Assembly: GCF_000429545.1 (NCBI RefSeq)
Contig: NZ_AUCB01000023.1
Location: 1 to 64,000, forward strand
Source: Arenibacter certesii DSM 19833
Lineage (GTDB): Bacteria; Bacteroidota; Bacteroidia; Flavobacteriales; Flavobacteriaceae
Direction: 5' to 3'
DNA length: 64,000 nt
Below, one piece after another: positions 25,843 through 35,906 of the stretch. The position numbers were made by a program, and so were the translations under genes. The notes beneath the pieces are model-generated. The model was not told the origin of the DNA. It ran no database searches and saw only the letters and a list, made by a program, of their open reading frames with translations. Each line of letters begins with the position of its first letter. Position 1 is the first letter of the stretch.

Positions 25843-27876
25843 TTAAGTTAATCCATTATATTTTCTAATAAACCACTCTAGTGCTAGCACTAGAACGATT
25901 ATCCCCAAGACAATTTTAAAATCGATCAAAGGTACAACATTTAGTTTGCTTTTTTGGGTAGGCACATATCTTTGGGCACTCCCTAGAGCATTGAGCAAAC
26001 TATCCATTTCTTGTGGAAAAAATAATTCACCCCCGGTATTATCAGCAAGTCTAGAAAGCTTTTTATAATTACTGGAAGTAAACTGTTTTTCCACATCAAA
26101 ATCCAAAATAGCAAAACTACCGCTCTTGCTTAAATTCTCTTTTTCCACCGTGGCAGTAAAACTATAGTTGCCTGGATCTAGATTTCTTAAATCGGCTTCA
26201 AAGTGGTTGCCTTTTAGCAACATAGGTATCTCCTGTATACTATTTAAGGTAGAATCCTTTAAGTTAAGTCTAATGGATGCATTAGGATCCATTCTAAACG
26301 CTTCATCAAAATAGGAAGCCTGTATAATTGCATCGTTACTGTTATTGTAAATTGGATTATACGCTACGCTAAACCTATTCTTCCCAGAATTGGTATTTAA
26401 ATAAAGCATCAGTTTTCCGAAAAAATCATCAAAATTCTTAAATGACCCCTCTTCTTTAAAGGAATGCATCCGCCACTTCCAAATGTTCTCTCCAAATAAA
26501 AAGGCAGATTTTACGACACCTTCTTCTATTACCGCCAATAGTGGGATATGCATAGAAATTCCCTTACTGCTCATATTCAACAGGCTTTCGTGTGGAGAAA
26601 AAATCATAACAGGACCTACATCTGTTTCCAGAGGAGGAAATCCATTAAAAGTAAAATCAGATATATCAAATTTGGAGAACGCGGGATTAAGGTCGGCGAA
26701 AACCTCCTGAACTGGATACCCACTTTCCAGATGCAAGCCTTTATGTACTTTATTCAGAAATTGCCAATCGGTGTGCGTACCACCAATAATAAGATAGTTG
26801 GAATTACGCATTGTCATTTGTTTATATATTCTATCAAACGAAGCATCAGGTTGATACAAAATATACAGGTCCAAAGATTCCAGTTGGGCCAAATCTACGT
26901 TTGGCTTGTAGAGATTAGCAGACCGCTGCTCATTACTTTCCACAATTTTTTTGAGGGCTCCTATATCTGGATGAAGAATATTGGATATAATTCCAATATT
27001 GGTTTTCTCATCTAATACTTCCAACGCCAAACGACTTTCATTATTACGAATATTCTTTTCGTTTGTAAGGGGAGTCAACTGAACGCGAATATTTTTTACT
27101 CCCACACTATTAGCCCATATTTGGGCATTGACGGTCTTAGCAGTATTGGCCATAGAAAGTGACACTTTTTCCTTGTGGACCAATTTATTGTTTACAAGTA
27201 TCCTCAATTCTGAAGTAGCAGCCTGCTTTCCTTCGTAGGAAACAAAAATTTCTATAGGGAATTTATTATCGAGAAATGCATATCTGTTACTATTTACCCG
27301 TACTATTCTTATATCCTCATAGCTAGTAGTATCGCCAAGCACAATTGGGTAAATGGGGAGGTTCTGCCTTTTCCCATAATGCTCATAATCCTCTCCCAAA
27401 GTTTGATTTCCATCAGAAAATAACACTACTGCGGTATTCAACTTACCATAAACCCCGTTTACCCCTGCCAAGGCCTTGGAAATATTGGTGTTATTTTCAT
27501 TAAGGGTAAGACTATCCCCTTCCTGTAATTCATTTCCAAATGTATAGGTGACCAGATTAAACCTTTCTAACAAAGGAGATTCCGAAGCTTTTAATGCAGA
27601 TATTAGGGCGTCCACCTTTTCGCCATCCTCAACTCGGATAGAAGATGAATTATCAACCAAAAACACCAAATTGGCTTTTTCCGTTGTAAGCGTCCTACGC
27701 TCATATTTGGGATTGATAAGAAGTAATAAAAGTCCAAATACAGATATAAACCGAAGAAGGGAAAGTCCCCAAAGTAACTTTCCCTTTCCTTTGGTCCTGT
27801 ATTTGTATTGAAACAGTACAAGTGCCAACGAAGCTATTGCCGCGAGCAATATAAATAGTACTGTATTTGTTTGCAT
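25843..27876 (-). CDS. VWA-domain integral membrane protein
   Basis: A 677-residue protein with two N-terminal membrane helices (about residues 4-22 and 35-58), a VWA domain opening with LVFLVDNSSSIR (about 70-81, DxSxS site intact), a large periplasmic-type beta-rich region, and a C-terminal helix (about 650-668) followed by a short cytosolic tail. The layout resembles aerotolerance-type (Bat) proteins, but the second half is not a recognised Bat domain. It lies 12 bases before the prohibitin-like gene. Function unknown; a role in envelope stress or membrane quality control is only inferred from the partner. Confidence 0.75.
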   Translation of the reverse strand: MQTNTVLFILLAAIASLALVLFQYKYRTKGKGKLLWGLSLLRFISVFGLLLLLINPKYERRTLTTEKANLVFLVDNSSSIRVEDGEKVDALISALKASESPLLERFNLVTYTFGNELQEGDSLTLNENNTNISKALAGVNGVYGKLNTAVVLFSDGNQTLGEDYEHYGKRQNLPIYPIVLGDTTSYEDIRIVRVNSNRYAFLDNKFPIEIFVSYEGKQAATSELRILVNNKLVHKEKVSLSMANTAKTVNAQIWANSVGVKNIRVQLTPLTNEKNIRNNESRLALEVLDEKTNIGIISNILHPDIGALKKIVESNEQRSANLYKPNVDLAQLESLDLYILYQPDASFDRIYKQMTMRNSNYLIIGGTHTDWQFLNKVHKGLHLESGYPVQEVFADLNPAFSKFDISDFTFNGFPPLETDVGPVMIFSPHESLLNMSSKGISMHIPLLAVIEEGVVKSAFLFGENIWKWRMHSFKEEGSFKNFDDFFGKLMLYLNTNSGKNRFSVAYNPIYNNSNDAIIQASYFDEAFRMDPNASIRLNLKDSTLNSIQEIPMLLKGNHFEADLRNLDPGNYSFTATVEKENLSKSGSFAILDFDVEKQFTSSNYKKLSRLADNTGGELFFPQEMDSLLNALGSAQRYVPTQKSKLNVVPLIDFKIVLGIIVLVLALEWFIRKYNGLT

Positions 27877-27994
27877 TAAATTAAAAGTTAGCGCATCACT
27901 TTAAACCTTAATCGATTTTTAATGAGATGACATATATTATAAATTGCGATTTTATTTAAAGGTAGCCAATTGAGTAATGGTCCACTAACAAAAT

Positions 27995-28744
27995 CTAGGT
28001 AAGCATCCCTCCATCAACGTTCAATACTTGCCCAGTAATATAGGCCGATAGGTCCGAAGCTAGAAACAAGCAGGCATTTGCAACATCTTCTGGGGCACCA
28101 CCTCGCTTTAAAGGAATTCCATCTCTCCATCCCTGTACTACTTTTTCATCTAATTTATCGGTCATTTCCGTTTCTATAAATCCTGGCGCTATTGCATTGC
28201 AACGGATATTCCTAGAACCTAGTTCCAATGCGATGGATTTGGTGAATCCGATCATTCCTGCCTTAGAAGCTGCATAATTTGATTGTCCGGCATTTCCCTT
28301 TACTCCTACTACACTACTCATATTAATAATGGAACCTTTCCTTTGTTTTAACATAGTACGCTGAACAGCTTTGGTCATGTTAAAAACCGACTTTAGATTG
28401 ATTTCTATAACCGAATCAAAATCGTTCTCTCCCATTCTCATAAGTAGGTTATCTTTGGTAATACCGGCATTATTAATTAAAATATCGATTACGCCACCAA
28501 AATCTTCCAAGACTTGGGCCACTAATTTCTCAGAATCCTCAAAACTTGCAGCGTTACTCTTATAAGCCTTGGCTTTAACACCTAATGCCGTTAGTTCTTT
28601 TTCCAAGGCAAGTGCTGGAGTTTCACTGGAACTATAGGTAAAGGCCACGTTTGCGCCATGCTGTGCAAAAACCTGAGCTATACCCATGCCTATTCCCCTA
28701 CTGGCACCTGTAATTATCGCATTTTTCCCTTCTAGTAGCTTCAT
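27995..28744 (-). CDS. fabG: 3-oxoacyl-ACP reductase
   Basis: NADPH-dependent short-chain dehydrogenase of fatty acid elongation. The cofactor loop is TGASRGIGMG (about residues 12-21), the NNAGIT strand is near 90, and the Ser-Tyr-Lys catalytic set lies in SSVVGVKGNAGQSNYAASKAG (about 142-162). The C-terminus LNVDGGM is typical of FabG. 249 residues. It lies about 190 bases downstream of sucD, separated by a large inverted repeat, so it has its own control. Confidence 0.93.
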   Translation of the reverse strand: MKLLEGKNAIITGASRGIGMGIAQVFAQHGANVAFTYSSSETPALALEKELTALGVKAKAYKSNAASFEDSEKLVAQVLEDFGGVIDILINNAGITKDNLLMRMGENDFDSVIEINLKSVFNMTKAVQRTMLKQRKGSIINMSSVVGVKGNAGQSNYAASKAGMIGFTKSIALELGSRNIRCNAIAPGFIETEMTDKLDEKVVQGWRDGIPLKRGGAPEDVANACLFLASDLSAYITGQVLNVDGGMLT

Positions 28745-28852
28745 TTGTTTAATTTCTTAGTTGTTGATCAAATATAAGTTTTGTTTTTCCCGAATTGAAA
28801 TTTTTATCCATAATGGACTCAAGTTTTTACAAACCCAAGCGCTATGGAAAAG

Positions 28853-28914
28853 AAAATTCCGTTTATCCTGACGTTTCCGAGGAAATCGGAAATATTCAGC
28901 ACAAACGGAATTTT
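28853..28914 (-). terminator. Nested inverted repeat between sucD and fabG
   Basis: A perfect 12-base inverted repeat, AAAATTCCGTTT at 28853-28864 with AAACGGAATTTT at 28903-28914, encloses a second 7-pair stem TTTCCGA/TCGGAAA. Read on the minus strand, the last arm ends in TTTT and continues into CTTTT, so it looks like the sucD terminator, but the bipartite fork is larger than a standard hairpin and could be a regulatory structure for fabG. Confidence 0.6.
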
Positions 28915-28931
28915 GTATGATTAATAAATAA

Positions 28932-29804
28932 TTATCCCATTACTTCTTTAACCTTTAATCCTATTTCTGCAGGGGAGTCAACAACATGGATACCACATTC
29001 TCTCATGATTGCCTTTTTGGCTTGGGCCGTATCATCGCTACCACCTACAATAGCACCTGCATGTCCCATGGTTCTTCCCGCCGGTGCAGTTTCTCCAGCA
29101 ATAAAACCTATAATAGGCTTTTTACTGCCACTGGCTTTATACCATTTTGCAGCATCTGCCTCCAACTGTCCACCTATCTCACCGATCATAACCACACATT
29201 CAGTTTCAGGATCATTGATTAAAAGCTCAACCGCTTCTTTGGTTGTAGTTCCAATGATAGGATCCCCTCCAATTCCAATGGCTGTAGTGATACCAAGTCC
29301 TTGACGTACAACTTGATCAGCAGCCTCATACGTTAAGGTTCCAGATTTGGAAACAATTCCTACACTTCCTTTTTTAAACACAAAACCAGGCATAATTCCC
29401 ACTTTTGCCTCTCCTGGAGTAATTACTCCTGGACAGTTTGGACCTATTAAACGACAATCCATGTGCTTAATATAGTCATATGCCATTACCATATCGGCAA
29501 CGGGTATTCCTTCAGTAATAGTAATGATAACCTTTATACCGGCACTTGCAGCTTCCATAATAGCATCAGCAGCAAAAGCTGGTGGCACAAATATAATAGT
29601 AGTATCTGCACCTACCTTTTGTACGGCTTCCTCCACAGTGTTGAACACGGGTCTCCCCAAATGCTCTTGTCCTCCCTTGCCTGGAGTAACACCTCCAACA
29701 ACATTGGTACCATATTCAATCATTTGTTCGGCGTGAAAAGTACCTTCGCTACCTGTAAAACCCTGAACAATAATTTTGGAATCCTTGTTTACTAAAACGC
29801 TCAT
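28932..29804 (-). CDS. sucD: Succinyl-CoA ligase, alpha subunit
   Basis: TCA-cycle enzyme subunit that couples succinyl-CoA hydrolysis to nucleotide triphosphate formation. It opens with the CoA-binding Rossmann fold ([18 protein letters not shown], about residues 11-28), and carries the phospho-His motif GHAGAIVGG (about 251-259). 290 residues, complete. The beta subunit gene is not next to it here, which is common in Flavobacteriia. It is followed by a nested inverted repeat. Confidence 0.95.
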   Translation of the reverse strand: MSVLVNKDSKIIVQGFTGSEGTFHAEQMIEYGTNVVGGVTPGKGGQEHLGRPVFNTVEEAVQKVGADTTIIFVPPAFAADAIMEAASAGIKVIITITEGIPVADMVMAYDYIKHMDCRLIGPNCPGVITPGEAKVGIMPGFVFKKGSVGIVSKSGTLTYEAADQVVRQGLGITTAIGIGGDPIIGTTTKEAVELLINDPETECVVMIGEIGGQLEADAAKWYKASGSKKPIIGFIAGETAPAGRTMGHAGAIVGGSDDTAQAKKAIMRECGIHVVDSPAEIGLKVKEVMG

Positions 29805-29876
29805 TATATTTTTCGTTTAATTATTAAAGCAAAAATATAGATTTGAAAAGATATTCTAAACTATTCCTTTGCTTAT

Positions 29877-30809
29877 TTATTTATCTAATTTTCTTAAGAT
29901 GGCGGGAATCTGTTTTATATATGCCAATTGTTTTAATCTCTCCCTTGCCTCCTCTGCCGGGCTCCCAAAATAATTCTTCCCCCCTTCTAGGGATTTTGAA
30001 ACTCCTGTTTGCGCCAAAACTACTGCTTTCTTTCCAATTGTGGCGGCACTGGTCACCCCAACTTGTCCCCATAAGGTAACTTCATCCTCTATAACAACGC
30101 AGCCCGCTATTCCAGTCTGAGATGCAATCAAGCAATTTTCTCCAATTACCGTATCGTGCCCAACATGCACCTGGTTGTCTAATTTGGTTCCTTTTTTAAT
30201 CAAAGTATCACCAGTAACCCCTCTATCTAAAGTACAAAGTGCACCAATATCTACATTATCTTGGATAACTACCCTACCGCCAGATAACAACTTATCAAAA
30301 CCTTCCGGTCTTTTTTTGTAATAAAACGCATCGGATCCCAAAACAGTACCAGCATGGATTACTATATTGTTTCCTAGGATACAATTATCATAAATAGAAA
30401 CATTGGAATGAATAAGGCAATTATCCCCTATTACTACCTTATTTCCAATAAAACAATTGGGCTGAATTACCGTATTTTTTCCGATTACAGCACTACTGGA
30501 AATAGCACTTTGCGCTTTTTCAAATGGCTTAAAAAACTGTGTTAAGGCATTAAAATCCTTAAAAGGATCATTAGAGATTAAAAGCGCTTTTCCTGGAGGG
30601 CATTCAACTTTTTTATTAATAAGAACCACCGTGGCCTTGCTATTCAAAGCCTTTTCATAATATTTGGGGTGATCTACAAAAACAATTTCTCCTTCTTGTA
30701 CCACATGGATCTCATTCATTCCCAATACAGGAAAATCATCGTCCCCCAAATATTCAGAATTAATTATGGTAGCAATTTGCTTTAAGGTATATGGGGATGG
30801 AAATCTCAT
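29877..30809 (-). CDS. LpxD-like acyltransferase paralogue
   Basis: A 310-residue protein of the UDP-3-O-acyl-glucosamine N-acyltransferase type: an N-terminal LpxD uridine-binding-like domain (FVDHPKYYEKALNS, about residues 40-54) and a left-handed beta-helix of hexapeptide repeats. The catalytic-type His is kept (NQVHVGHD near residue 204). A second, longer LpxD is encoded 3 kb away in the same cluster, so this is a divergent paralogue that may acylate a different sugar or position. It follows efp by 36 bases. Confidence 0.8.
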   Translation of the reverse strand: MRFPSPYTLKQIATIINSEYLGDDDFPVLGMNEIHVVQEGEIVFVDHPKYYEKALNSKATVVLINKKVECPPGKALLISNDPFKDFNALTQFFKPFEKAQSAISSSAVIGKNTVIQPNCFIGNKVVIGDNCLIHSNVSIYDNCILGNNIVIHAGTVLGSDAFYYKKRPEGFDKLLSGGRVVIQDNVDIGALCTLDRGVTGDTLIKKGTKLDNQVHVGHDTVIGENCLIASQTGIAGCVVIEDEVTLWGQVGVTSAATIGKKAVVLAQTGVSKSLEGGKNYFGSPAEEARERLKQLAYIKQIPAILRKLDK

Positions 30810-30845
30810 GTTTTAGAATATTTTCTCACTGCTAGCTAAAAATAA

Positions 30846-31409
30846 TTACTTAACCCGCTCAATATAAGCACCTTTCTCGGTGTCTATCTTAACTTTATCT
30901 CCCTCATTTATAAAAAGAGGCACATTCACGGTAGCCCCAGTTTCTACGGTAGCAGGCTTAGTAGCATTAGTAGCGGTATTTCCCTTTACTCCAGGCTCTG
31001 TGTAAGTAACTTCCAAAATAACACTTGCAGGCATATCCACTGACAATGGCATACTGTCTTCCGTATTAAAAAGAATGGTAACAACTTCTCCTTCCTTTAA
31101 CAGATTGGGCGCATCCAGTGCACTTTCCTGTAAAGAAATCTGATTGTAATCATCCGTATTCATAAAATGATACATTTCCCCTTCTGCATAAAGAAATTGA
31201 TAAGACCTAGTTTCTACACGAACATCATCCAATTTATGTCCTGCAGAAAACGTATTTTCCAAAACTTTCCCTGTACTAACACTCTTCAATTTTGTTCTCA
31301 CAAACGCGGGTCCTTTCCCTGGTTTTACATGGAGAAATTCAATAATTTTATAAATGTCACTGTTGTACCTAATGCACAATCCTTTTCTTATATCTGATGT
31401 AGAAGCCAT
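30846..31409 (-). CDS. efp: Translation elongation factor P
   Basis: Three-domain factor that relieves ribosome stalling at consecutive prolines. Domain I holds the loop HVKPGKGPAFVR with Lys at its tip (about residue 33), the site often post-translationally modified; domains II and III follow, with the C-terminal signature DKVKIDTEKGAYIERVK. 187 residues. It sits between lpxA and the LpxD paralogue in an otherwise envelope-oriented cluster, with 5 bases after lpxA. Confidence 0.96.
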   Translation of the reverse strand: MASTSDIRKGLCIRYNSDIYKIIEFLHVKPGKGPAFVRTKLKSVSTGKVLENTFSAGHKLDDVRVETRSYQFLYAEGEMYHFMNTDDYNQISLQESALDAPNLLKEGEVVTILFNTEDSMPLSVDMPASVILEVTYTEPGVKGNTATNATKPATVETGATVNVPLFINEGDKVKIDTEKGAYIERVK

Positions 31410-31414
31410 ATTTT

Positions 31415-32200
31415 CTAATTGTTACTAAAGTATCCTTTCATTATTCCTCGTTGCGAATCTCTTATAAATTGTAAGATTTCATCCCTTTCTGGAGTAGCCT
31501 CCATTTCAGCTTCAATAATTTGAGCCGCTTGAGAATTGTTATAATTTTGTTGATATAATATCCTATAGATGTTCTGTATTTCCCTGATCTTCTCAGAGGT
31601 AAATCCGCGTCTTCGTAGCCCCACGGAATTAATGCCAACATAAGAAAGAGGCTCCCTTGCTGCTTTTACAAATGGCGGAACATCTTTTCTCACTAATGAT
31701 CCTCCGGTAACAAAGGCATGTCTACCTATGGACACAAATTGATGCACTGCAACTAGACCAGCAAGAATTACGTTGTCCCCTATACTTACATGTCCTGCAA
31801 GAGTAGAATTATTGGAGAAGATACAATTATCACCTACAAGACAATCATGGGCAACATGGCAGTAGGCCATAATAAGACAGTTATCACCTATAACAGTTTT
31901 CATACGGTCTGATGTACCTTTGTGAATAGTGGCGCACTCCCTTATTGTAGTGTTGTTCCCTATAACAACGGTAGTCTCCTCCCCATCATACTTTAAGTCT
32001 TGTGGGGGAGCAGAAATTACAGCACCAGGAAAAATATTACAATTTTTCCCAATCCTAGCTCCGTCCATAATGGTAACATTTGATCCTATCCAAGTTCCCT
32101 CCCCAATAATTACGTTATTGTGGATTGTGGTAAAAGGATCTACCACCACGTTTTTAGCGATTTTGGCGCCTGGGTGAATATAAGCCAGCGGTTGATTCAT
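31415..32200 (-). CDS. lpxA: UDP-N-acetylglucosamine acyltransferase
   Basis: First step of lipid A synthesis, 3-O-acylation of UDP-GlcNAc. The hexapeptide-repeat beta-helix is present, as are the LpxA motifs GAVISAPPQDLKYDGE and the catalytic His in YCHVAHDC (about residues 121-128). The C-terminal helical region ends normally at residue 261. It lies four bases after lpxC/fabZ and directly before efp. Confidence 0.96.
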   Translation of the reverse strand: MNQPLAYIHPGAKIAKNVVVDPFTTIHNNVIIGEGTWIGSNVTIMDGARIGKNCNIFPGAVISAPPQDLKYDGEETTVVIGNNTTIRECATIHKGTSDRMKTVIGDNCLIMAYCHVAHDCLVGDNCIFSNNSTLAGHVSIGDNVILAGLVAVHQFVSIGRHAFVTGGSLVRKDVPPFVKAAREPLSYVGINSVGLRRRGFTSEKIREIQNIYRILYQQNYNNSQAAQIIEAEMEATPERDEILQFIRDSQRGIMKGYFSNN

Positions 32201-32203
32201 CGA

Positions 32204-33610
32204 TTATTTCTTTTTAACTATTTGCGCCATCATTTCTGCTTCGCATACTAATTTATTGTTTGCATACGCATATGCCTGCATGTGGCAAATCCCTCTACGG
32301 ATAGGAGAAATAAGGCTACAATGGAAAACCAAGGTGTCTCCTGGCAATACTTTTTGTTTGAACTTCACATTATCTATCTTCATAAAGAAGGTGAGGTAAT
32401 TCTCTGGGTCGGGCACGGTACTCAATACAAGAATACCCCCCGTTTGGGCCATTGCCTCTACTTGAAGTACACCGGGCATAACAGGGGCACCTGGGAAATG
32501 CCCAACAAAAAACTGCTCGTTCATAGTTACGTTCTTCATTCCCACTACATGCTGATCGGACAGTTCTAATATCCTATCAATCAATAAGAAAGGAGGCCTA
32601 TGAGGTAACATATCCATAATTTGATGGATATCCATTAAAGGAGGCTGACTTAAATCGTACTGAGGAACATAATTCCTTTTTTCCAATTTTATGATTTTGG
32701 AGAGCTTTTTAGCAAACTGGGTATTAACAAAATGGCCAGGTTTATTGGCAATCACCTTCCCTCTAATCCTTGTCCCAACTAATGCCAAATCTCCTATAAC
32801 ATCAAGAAGCTTATGCCTTGCAGCCTCATTGGGATGATGTAAGGTTAAATTATCCAAGATTCCATTGGGTTTAATGGATAGTTTCTTCTTATTGAACGAT
32901 TTTTCTAATTTTTTCATCGTAGCCTCAGAAATTTCCTTGTCTACGTAAACAATAGCATTATTTAGGTCACCTCCCTTAATAAGACCATTATCTAATAAAG
33001 CTTCCAACTCATGCAAGAAACTAAAGGTCCTTGCATTCGCAATATCGGTTTTAAAATCACTTAAATTTTCCAATGTGGCATTTTGAGTCCCAAGGACTTT
33101 TGTGCCAAAATCTACCATGGTCGTTACCTGGTATTTATCTGAAGGAATAATAGTAATCTCACTTCCTGTAGCTTCATCCTTATACGAGATTACATCTTTT
33201 ACAATGTATTCTTCCCTTTCGGCCTCCTGCTCCAGGATCCCGGCGCTTTCCAAAGCTTCTACAAAATATTTGGAAGACCCGTCCATTATTGGAGGCTCTG
33301 GCGAATCTAACTCAATGATCACATTGTCTATTTCCAATCCTACCAAAGCAGCTAGTACATGCTCTGAAGTTTGTATTTTAACACCGCGTTTTTCCAAATT
33401 GGTGCCTCTTTGGGTATTTACCACAAAATTGGCATCTGCCTCTATCAGAGGTTCCCCTTCCAAGTCTACACGTTTAAACGCATATCCATAATTTTCTGGG
33501 GCAGGTACAAATTTTAATGTAACATTTTCCCCTGTATGCAAACCAACACCCTCGAGCGTTACCTCCTTTGCAATTGTCCGTTGTCTTATTTTTGTTTTGC
33601 CCACCGTCAA
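32204..33610 (-). CDS. lpxC/fabZ: Fused LpxC deacetylase / FabZ dehydratase
   Basis: A 468-residue bifunctional protein characteristic of Bacteroidota. LpxC half (about residues 1-310): zinc ligands in SEHVLAAL and [16 protein letters not shown], deacetylating UDP-3-O-acyl-GlcNAc, the committed step of lipid A. FabZ half (about 320-468): hotdog dehydratase with catalytic His in [14 protein letters not shown] and Glu in [20 protein letters not shown]. Joining them may balance phospholipid and lipid A synthesis. It overlaps the end of lpxD by four bases and precedes lpxA by three. Confidence 0.96.
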   Translation of the reverse strand: MTVGKTKIRQRTIAKEVTLEGVGLHTGENVTLKFVPAPENYGYAFKRVDLEGEPLIEADANFVVNTQRGTNLEKRGVKIQTSEHVLAALVGLEIDNVIIELDSPEPPIMDGSSKYFVEALESAGILEQEAEREEYIVKDVISYKDEATGSEITIIPSDKYQVTTMVDFGTKVLGTQNATLENLSDFKTDIANARTFSFLHELEALLDNGLIKGGDLNNAIVYVDKEISEATMKKLEKSFNKKKLSIKPNGILDNLTLHHPNEAARHKLLDVIGDLALVGTRIRGKVIANKPGHFVNTQFAKKLSKIIKLEKRNYVPQYDLSQPPLMDIHQIMDMLPHRPPFLLIDRILELSDQHVVGMKNVTMNEQFFVGHFPGAPVMPGVLQVEAMAQTGGILVLSTVPDPENYLTFFMKIDNVKFKQKVLPGDTLVFHCSLISPIRRGICHMQAYAYANNKLVCEAEMMAQIVKKK

Positions 33611-34629
33611 TTCTTTTTTTCGATATCTTCTATTCTATTAATAATTTTCGGTAAATTTTTAAAATGTACGTAAGATTTATTAAAATCCCCATAGCTCAAT
33701 GCTGGTGACCCCTGCAAGGTCTCGTTGTCTAGAACACTCCTGCCAATGCCAGATTGGGCCTGAATTTTCACATAGTCCCCTATAGTAATATGCCCTACAA
33801 TACCCACTTGTCCACCTATCTTACAATATTTCCCGATCTTTGTAGATCCTGCTACACCTGTCTGGGCAGCAATTACAGTATGCTCTCCTATTTCTACATT
33901 ATGGGCTATCTGGATCTGATTGTCCAGCTTAACACCTTTTCTTAAAATAGTGGACCCTAAAGTTGCCCTATCTATGGTTGTACCGGCACCCACCTCTACA
34001 TCATCCTCTAATATAACATTGCCCGTCTGTGGAATTTTTGAATATTCCATATTCTCATTAGGTGTAAATCCGAAACCATCTGCTCCAACTACTACCCCAC
34101 TATGTAACACACAATTTTTTCCGATAACGGTCTCTGAATAGATTTTTGCTCCAGCAAATATAACGGCATTGTCACCTATCACCACATTATCCCCAATATA
34201 GGCGTTAGGGTAGATTTTAACATTGTTTCCAATTTTCACATTACTCCCCACATAGGCAAAGGCTCCCAAATAGAAATCCGCACCATATTTTGCAGTATCT
34301 GATAAGAATACCGGACTTTCAATACCTACTTTATTATTTTTTACCTGATTATAATATTCCAACAATTTGGAAAATGAAGTGTACGCATCGTCTACTTTGA
34401 TTAAAGTAGTGGTTAATTTGTGTTCGGGTACAAAATCCCGGTTCACTATTGTCACAGATGCTTTTGTAGTATATATATAAGAGGTGTACTTAGGGTTAGC
34501 AAGAAACGTCAATGACCCTTCTTCACCCTCCTCGATCTTGGACAATTTATGAACAGCGATTTCTGGATTACCCTCCACATCCCCTTCTAATATACCTGCG
34601 ATTTGGCTAGCTGTAAATATCATGGGCAC
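33607..34629 (-). CDS. lpxD: UDP-3-O-acylglucosamine N-acyltransferase
   Basis: Third step of lipid A synthesis. It has the N-terminal uridine-binding domain ([16 protein letters not shown] onward) and a beta-helix with catalytic His in [12 protein letters not shown] (about residues 234-245), then a C-terminal helical extension. 340 residues, full length. It is the first gene of the lpxD-lpxC/fabZ-lpxA-efp run and its stop overlaps lpxC by four bases. Confidence 0.95.
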   Translation of the reverse strand: MPMIFTASQIAGILEGDVEGNPEIAVHKLSKIEEGEEGSLTFLANPKYTSYIYTTKASVTIVNRDFVPEHKLTTTLIKVDDAYTSFSKLLEYYNQVKNNKVGIESPVFLSDTAKYGADFYLGAFAYVGSNVKIGNNVKIYPNAYIGDNVVIGDNAVIFAGAKIYSETVIGKNCVLHSGVVVGADGFGFTPNENMEYSKIPQTGNVILEDDVEVGAGTTIDRATLGSTILRKGVKLDNQIQIAHNVEIGEHTVIAAQTGVAGSTKIGKYCKIGGQVGIVGHITIGDYVKIQAQSGIGRSVLDNETLQGSPALSYGDFNKSYVHFKNLPKIINRIEDIEKKN

Positions 34630-34646
34630 AAAAGTAAGAAAAATAG

Positions 34647-35882
34647 TTAAACTGCCACTTTAGGATAACACATATAATATTTCACCACCATTTTTGAAAG
34701 GGCTTTTAAATATTGTTGATCCGAAGCCTTGGCCACATCCATAATTTTTCCATTAGCTCTCAGTATACCTATATGTTGGTACTCTGCATTATAGGCTTGA
34801 TTATGCGTTTCTCCGGAAAACACAAAATAAGCTGTCTCCTCGTCTGTTAAGTTGTGCTCCTTTTTAAATTTTAAAAAATGTTTTTGCAGTCTCTCTTGGT
34901 TAATGGGCTTATTTTTTAGTTTAACATGTAATAAGCGTCGATTAACTATCATTTTACACAGCCTAGAAAGCACAAAATCACTCTGATCCTGCCAAGATTT
35001 AATAGCCCACATAATGTCTACATCATCCAGTTTAGCGAATTGATCTAGGATTGCAGGAGTAAATTCTTCTTTGGATATTTTATTTTCCATAAAAAACCGC
35101 AAGGCACTACTACAAGGTAATTTCTCCCCGGCCAATAAGAGTTCTTTTGCTCTCTTTAAAATCCTGATCAACAACTGTTCTCCTACTAATCCCGTTTTAT
35201 GTAAATATACTTGCCAATACATAAAACGCCTGGCCATTAAAAATTTTTCTACCGAGTAAATTCCTTTCTCCTCTACAACCAATTCCCCATTATACACATG
35301 TAACATGGTCAGCAGTCTTTCAGAATTAATATTACCTTCAGCCACTCCCGTGTAGAAACTATCTCTTTTTAAATAATCCATACGATCCATATCTAACTGG
35401 CTGGATACAAGTTGGTTTAAATATTTTTTAGAATATTGACCCTTAAATATAGAGATCGCAAGTGATAGCTTCCCTTTGTATTTCCTATTAAGTTGCTCCA
35501 TAAACATTAGGGAAATATATTCGTGGCTTACACCTTCTACTATTGAATGTTCCATAGCATGGGAAAATGGGCCATGTCCTATATCATGCAGCAGGATAGC
35601 ACATAAAAGTCCTTCTTCCTCTGCTTTAGTAATTTCTACACCCTTAAATTTTAAAACTTGAATGGACTGCTGCATTAAGTGCATACTTCCCAGAGCATGT
35701 GGAAACCGGGTGTGGTGAGCCCCTGGATACACCAAATAGGAAAGCCCCATCTGGGAAATTCTTCTAAGTCGCTGAAAACAAGGCTCCTCGATCAGATTAA
35801 AAATAAGTGCACTCGGTATTCCAATAAATCCGTAAATTGGATCATTGAAAACTTTAAGTTTTTTTGATTTAATCAATATCAC
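34647..35882 (-). CDS. HD-domain phosphohydrolase (YdhJ/dGTPase-like)
   Basis: A 411-residue cytosolic HD-superfamily protein. The motif is complete: [14 protein letters not shown] (about residues 56-69), then [17 protein letters not shown] with His-Asp about 98-99, and [12 protein letters not shown] further on. This layout is that of bacterial dNTPase/SAMHD1-like enzymes, so nucleotide triphosphohydrolysis is a fair inference. It precedes lpxD on the same strand by 18 bases and is divergent from porX, whose start is 25 bases away. Confidence 0.85.
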   Translation of the reverse strand: MILIKSKKLKVFNDPIYGFIGIPSALIFNLIEEPCFQRLRRISQMGLSYLVYPGAHHTRFPHALGSMHLMQQSIQVLKFKGVEITKAEEEGLLCAILLHDIGHGPFSHAMEHSIVEGVSHEYISLMFMEQLNRKYKGKLSLAISIFKGQYSKKYLNQLVSSQLDMDRMDYLKRDSFYTGVAEGNINSERLLTMLHVYNGELVVEEKGIYSVEKFLMARRFMYWQVYLHKTGLVGEQLLIRILKRAKELLLAGEKLPCSSALRFFMENKISKEEFTPAILDQFAKLDDVDIMWAIKSWQDQSDFVLSRLCKMIVNRRLLHVKLKNKPINQERLQKHFLKFKKEHNLTDEETAYFVFSGETHNQAYNAEYQHIGILRANGKIMDVAKASDQQYLKALSKMVVKYYMCYPKVAV

Positions 35883-35906
35883 AATATTTTTACGCAGACA
35901 AATATA

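Noticed and set aside
35899-35906. TATATTTG on the minus strand as a promoter for the HD gene
   Set aside because: No -33 element lies at an acceptable spacing; the nearest TTG is 13 bases away.
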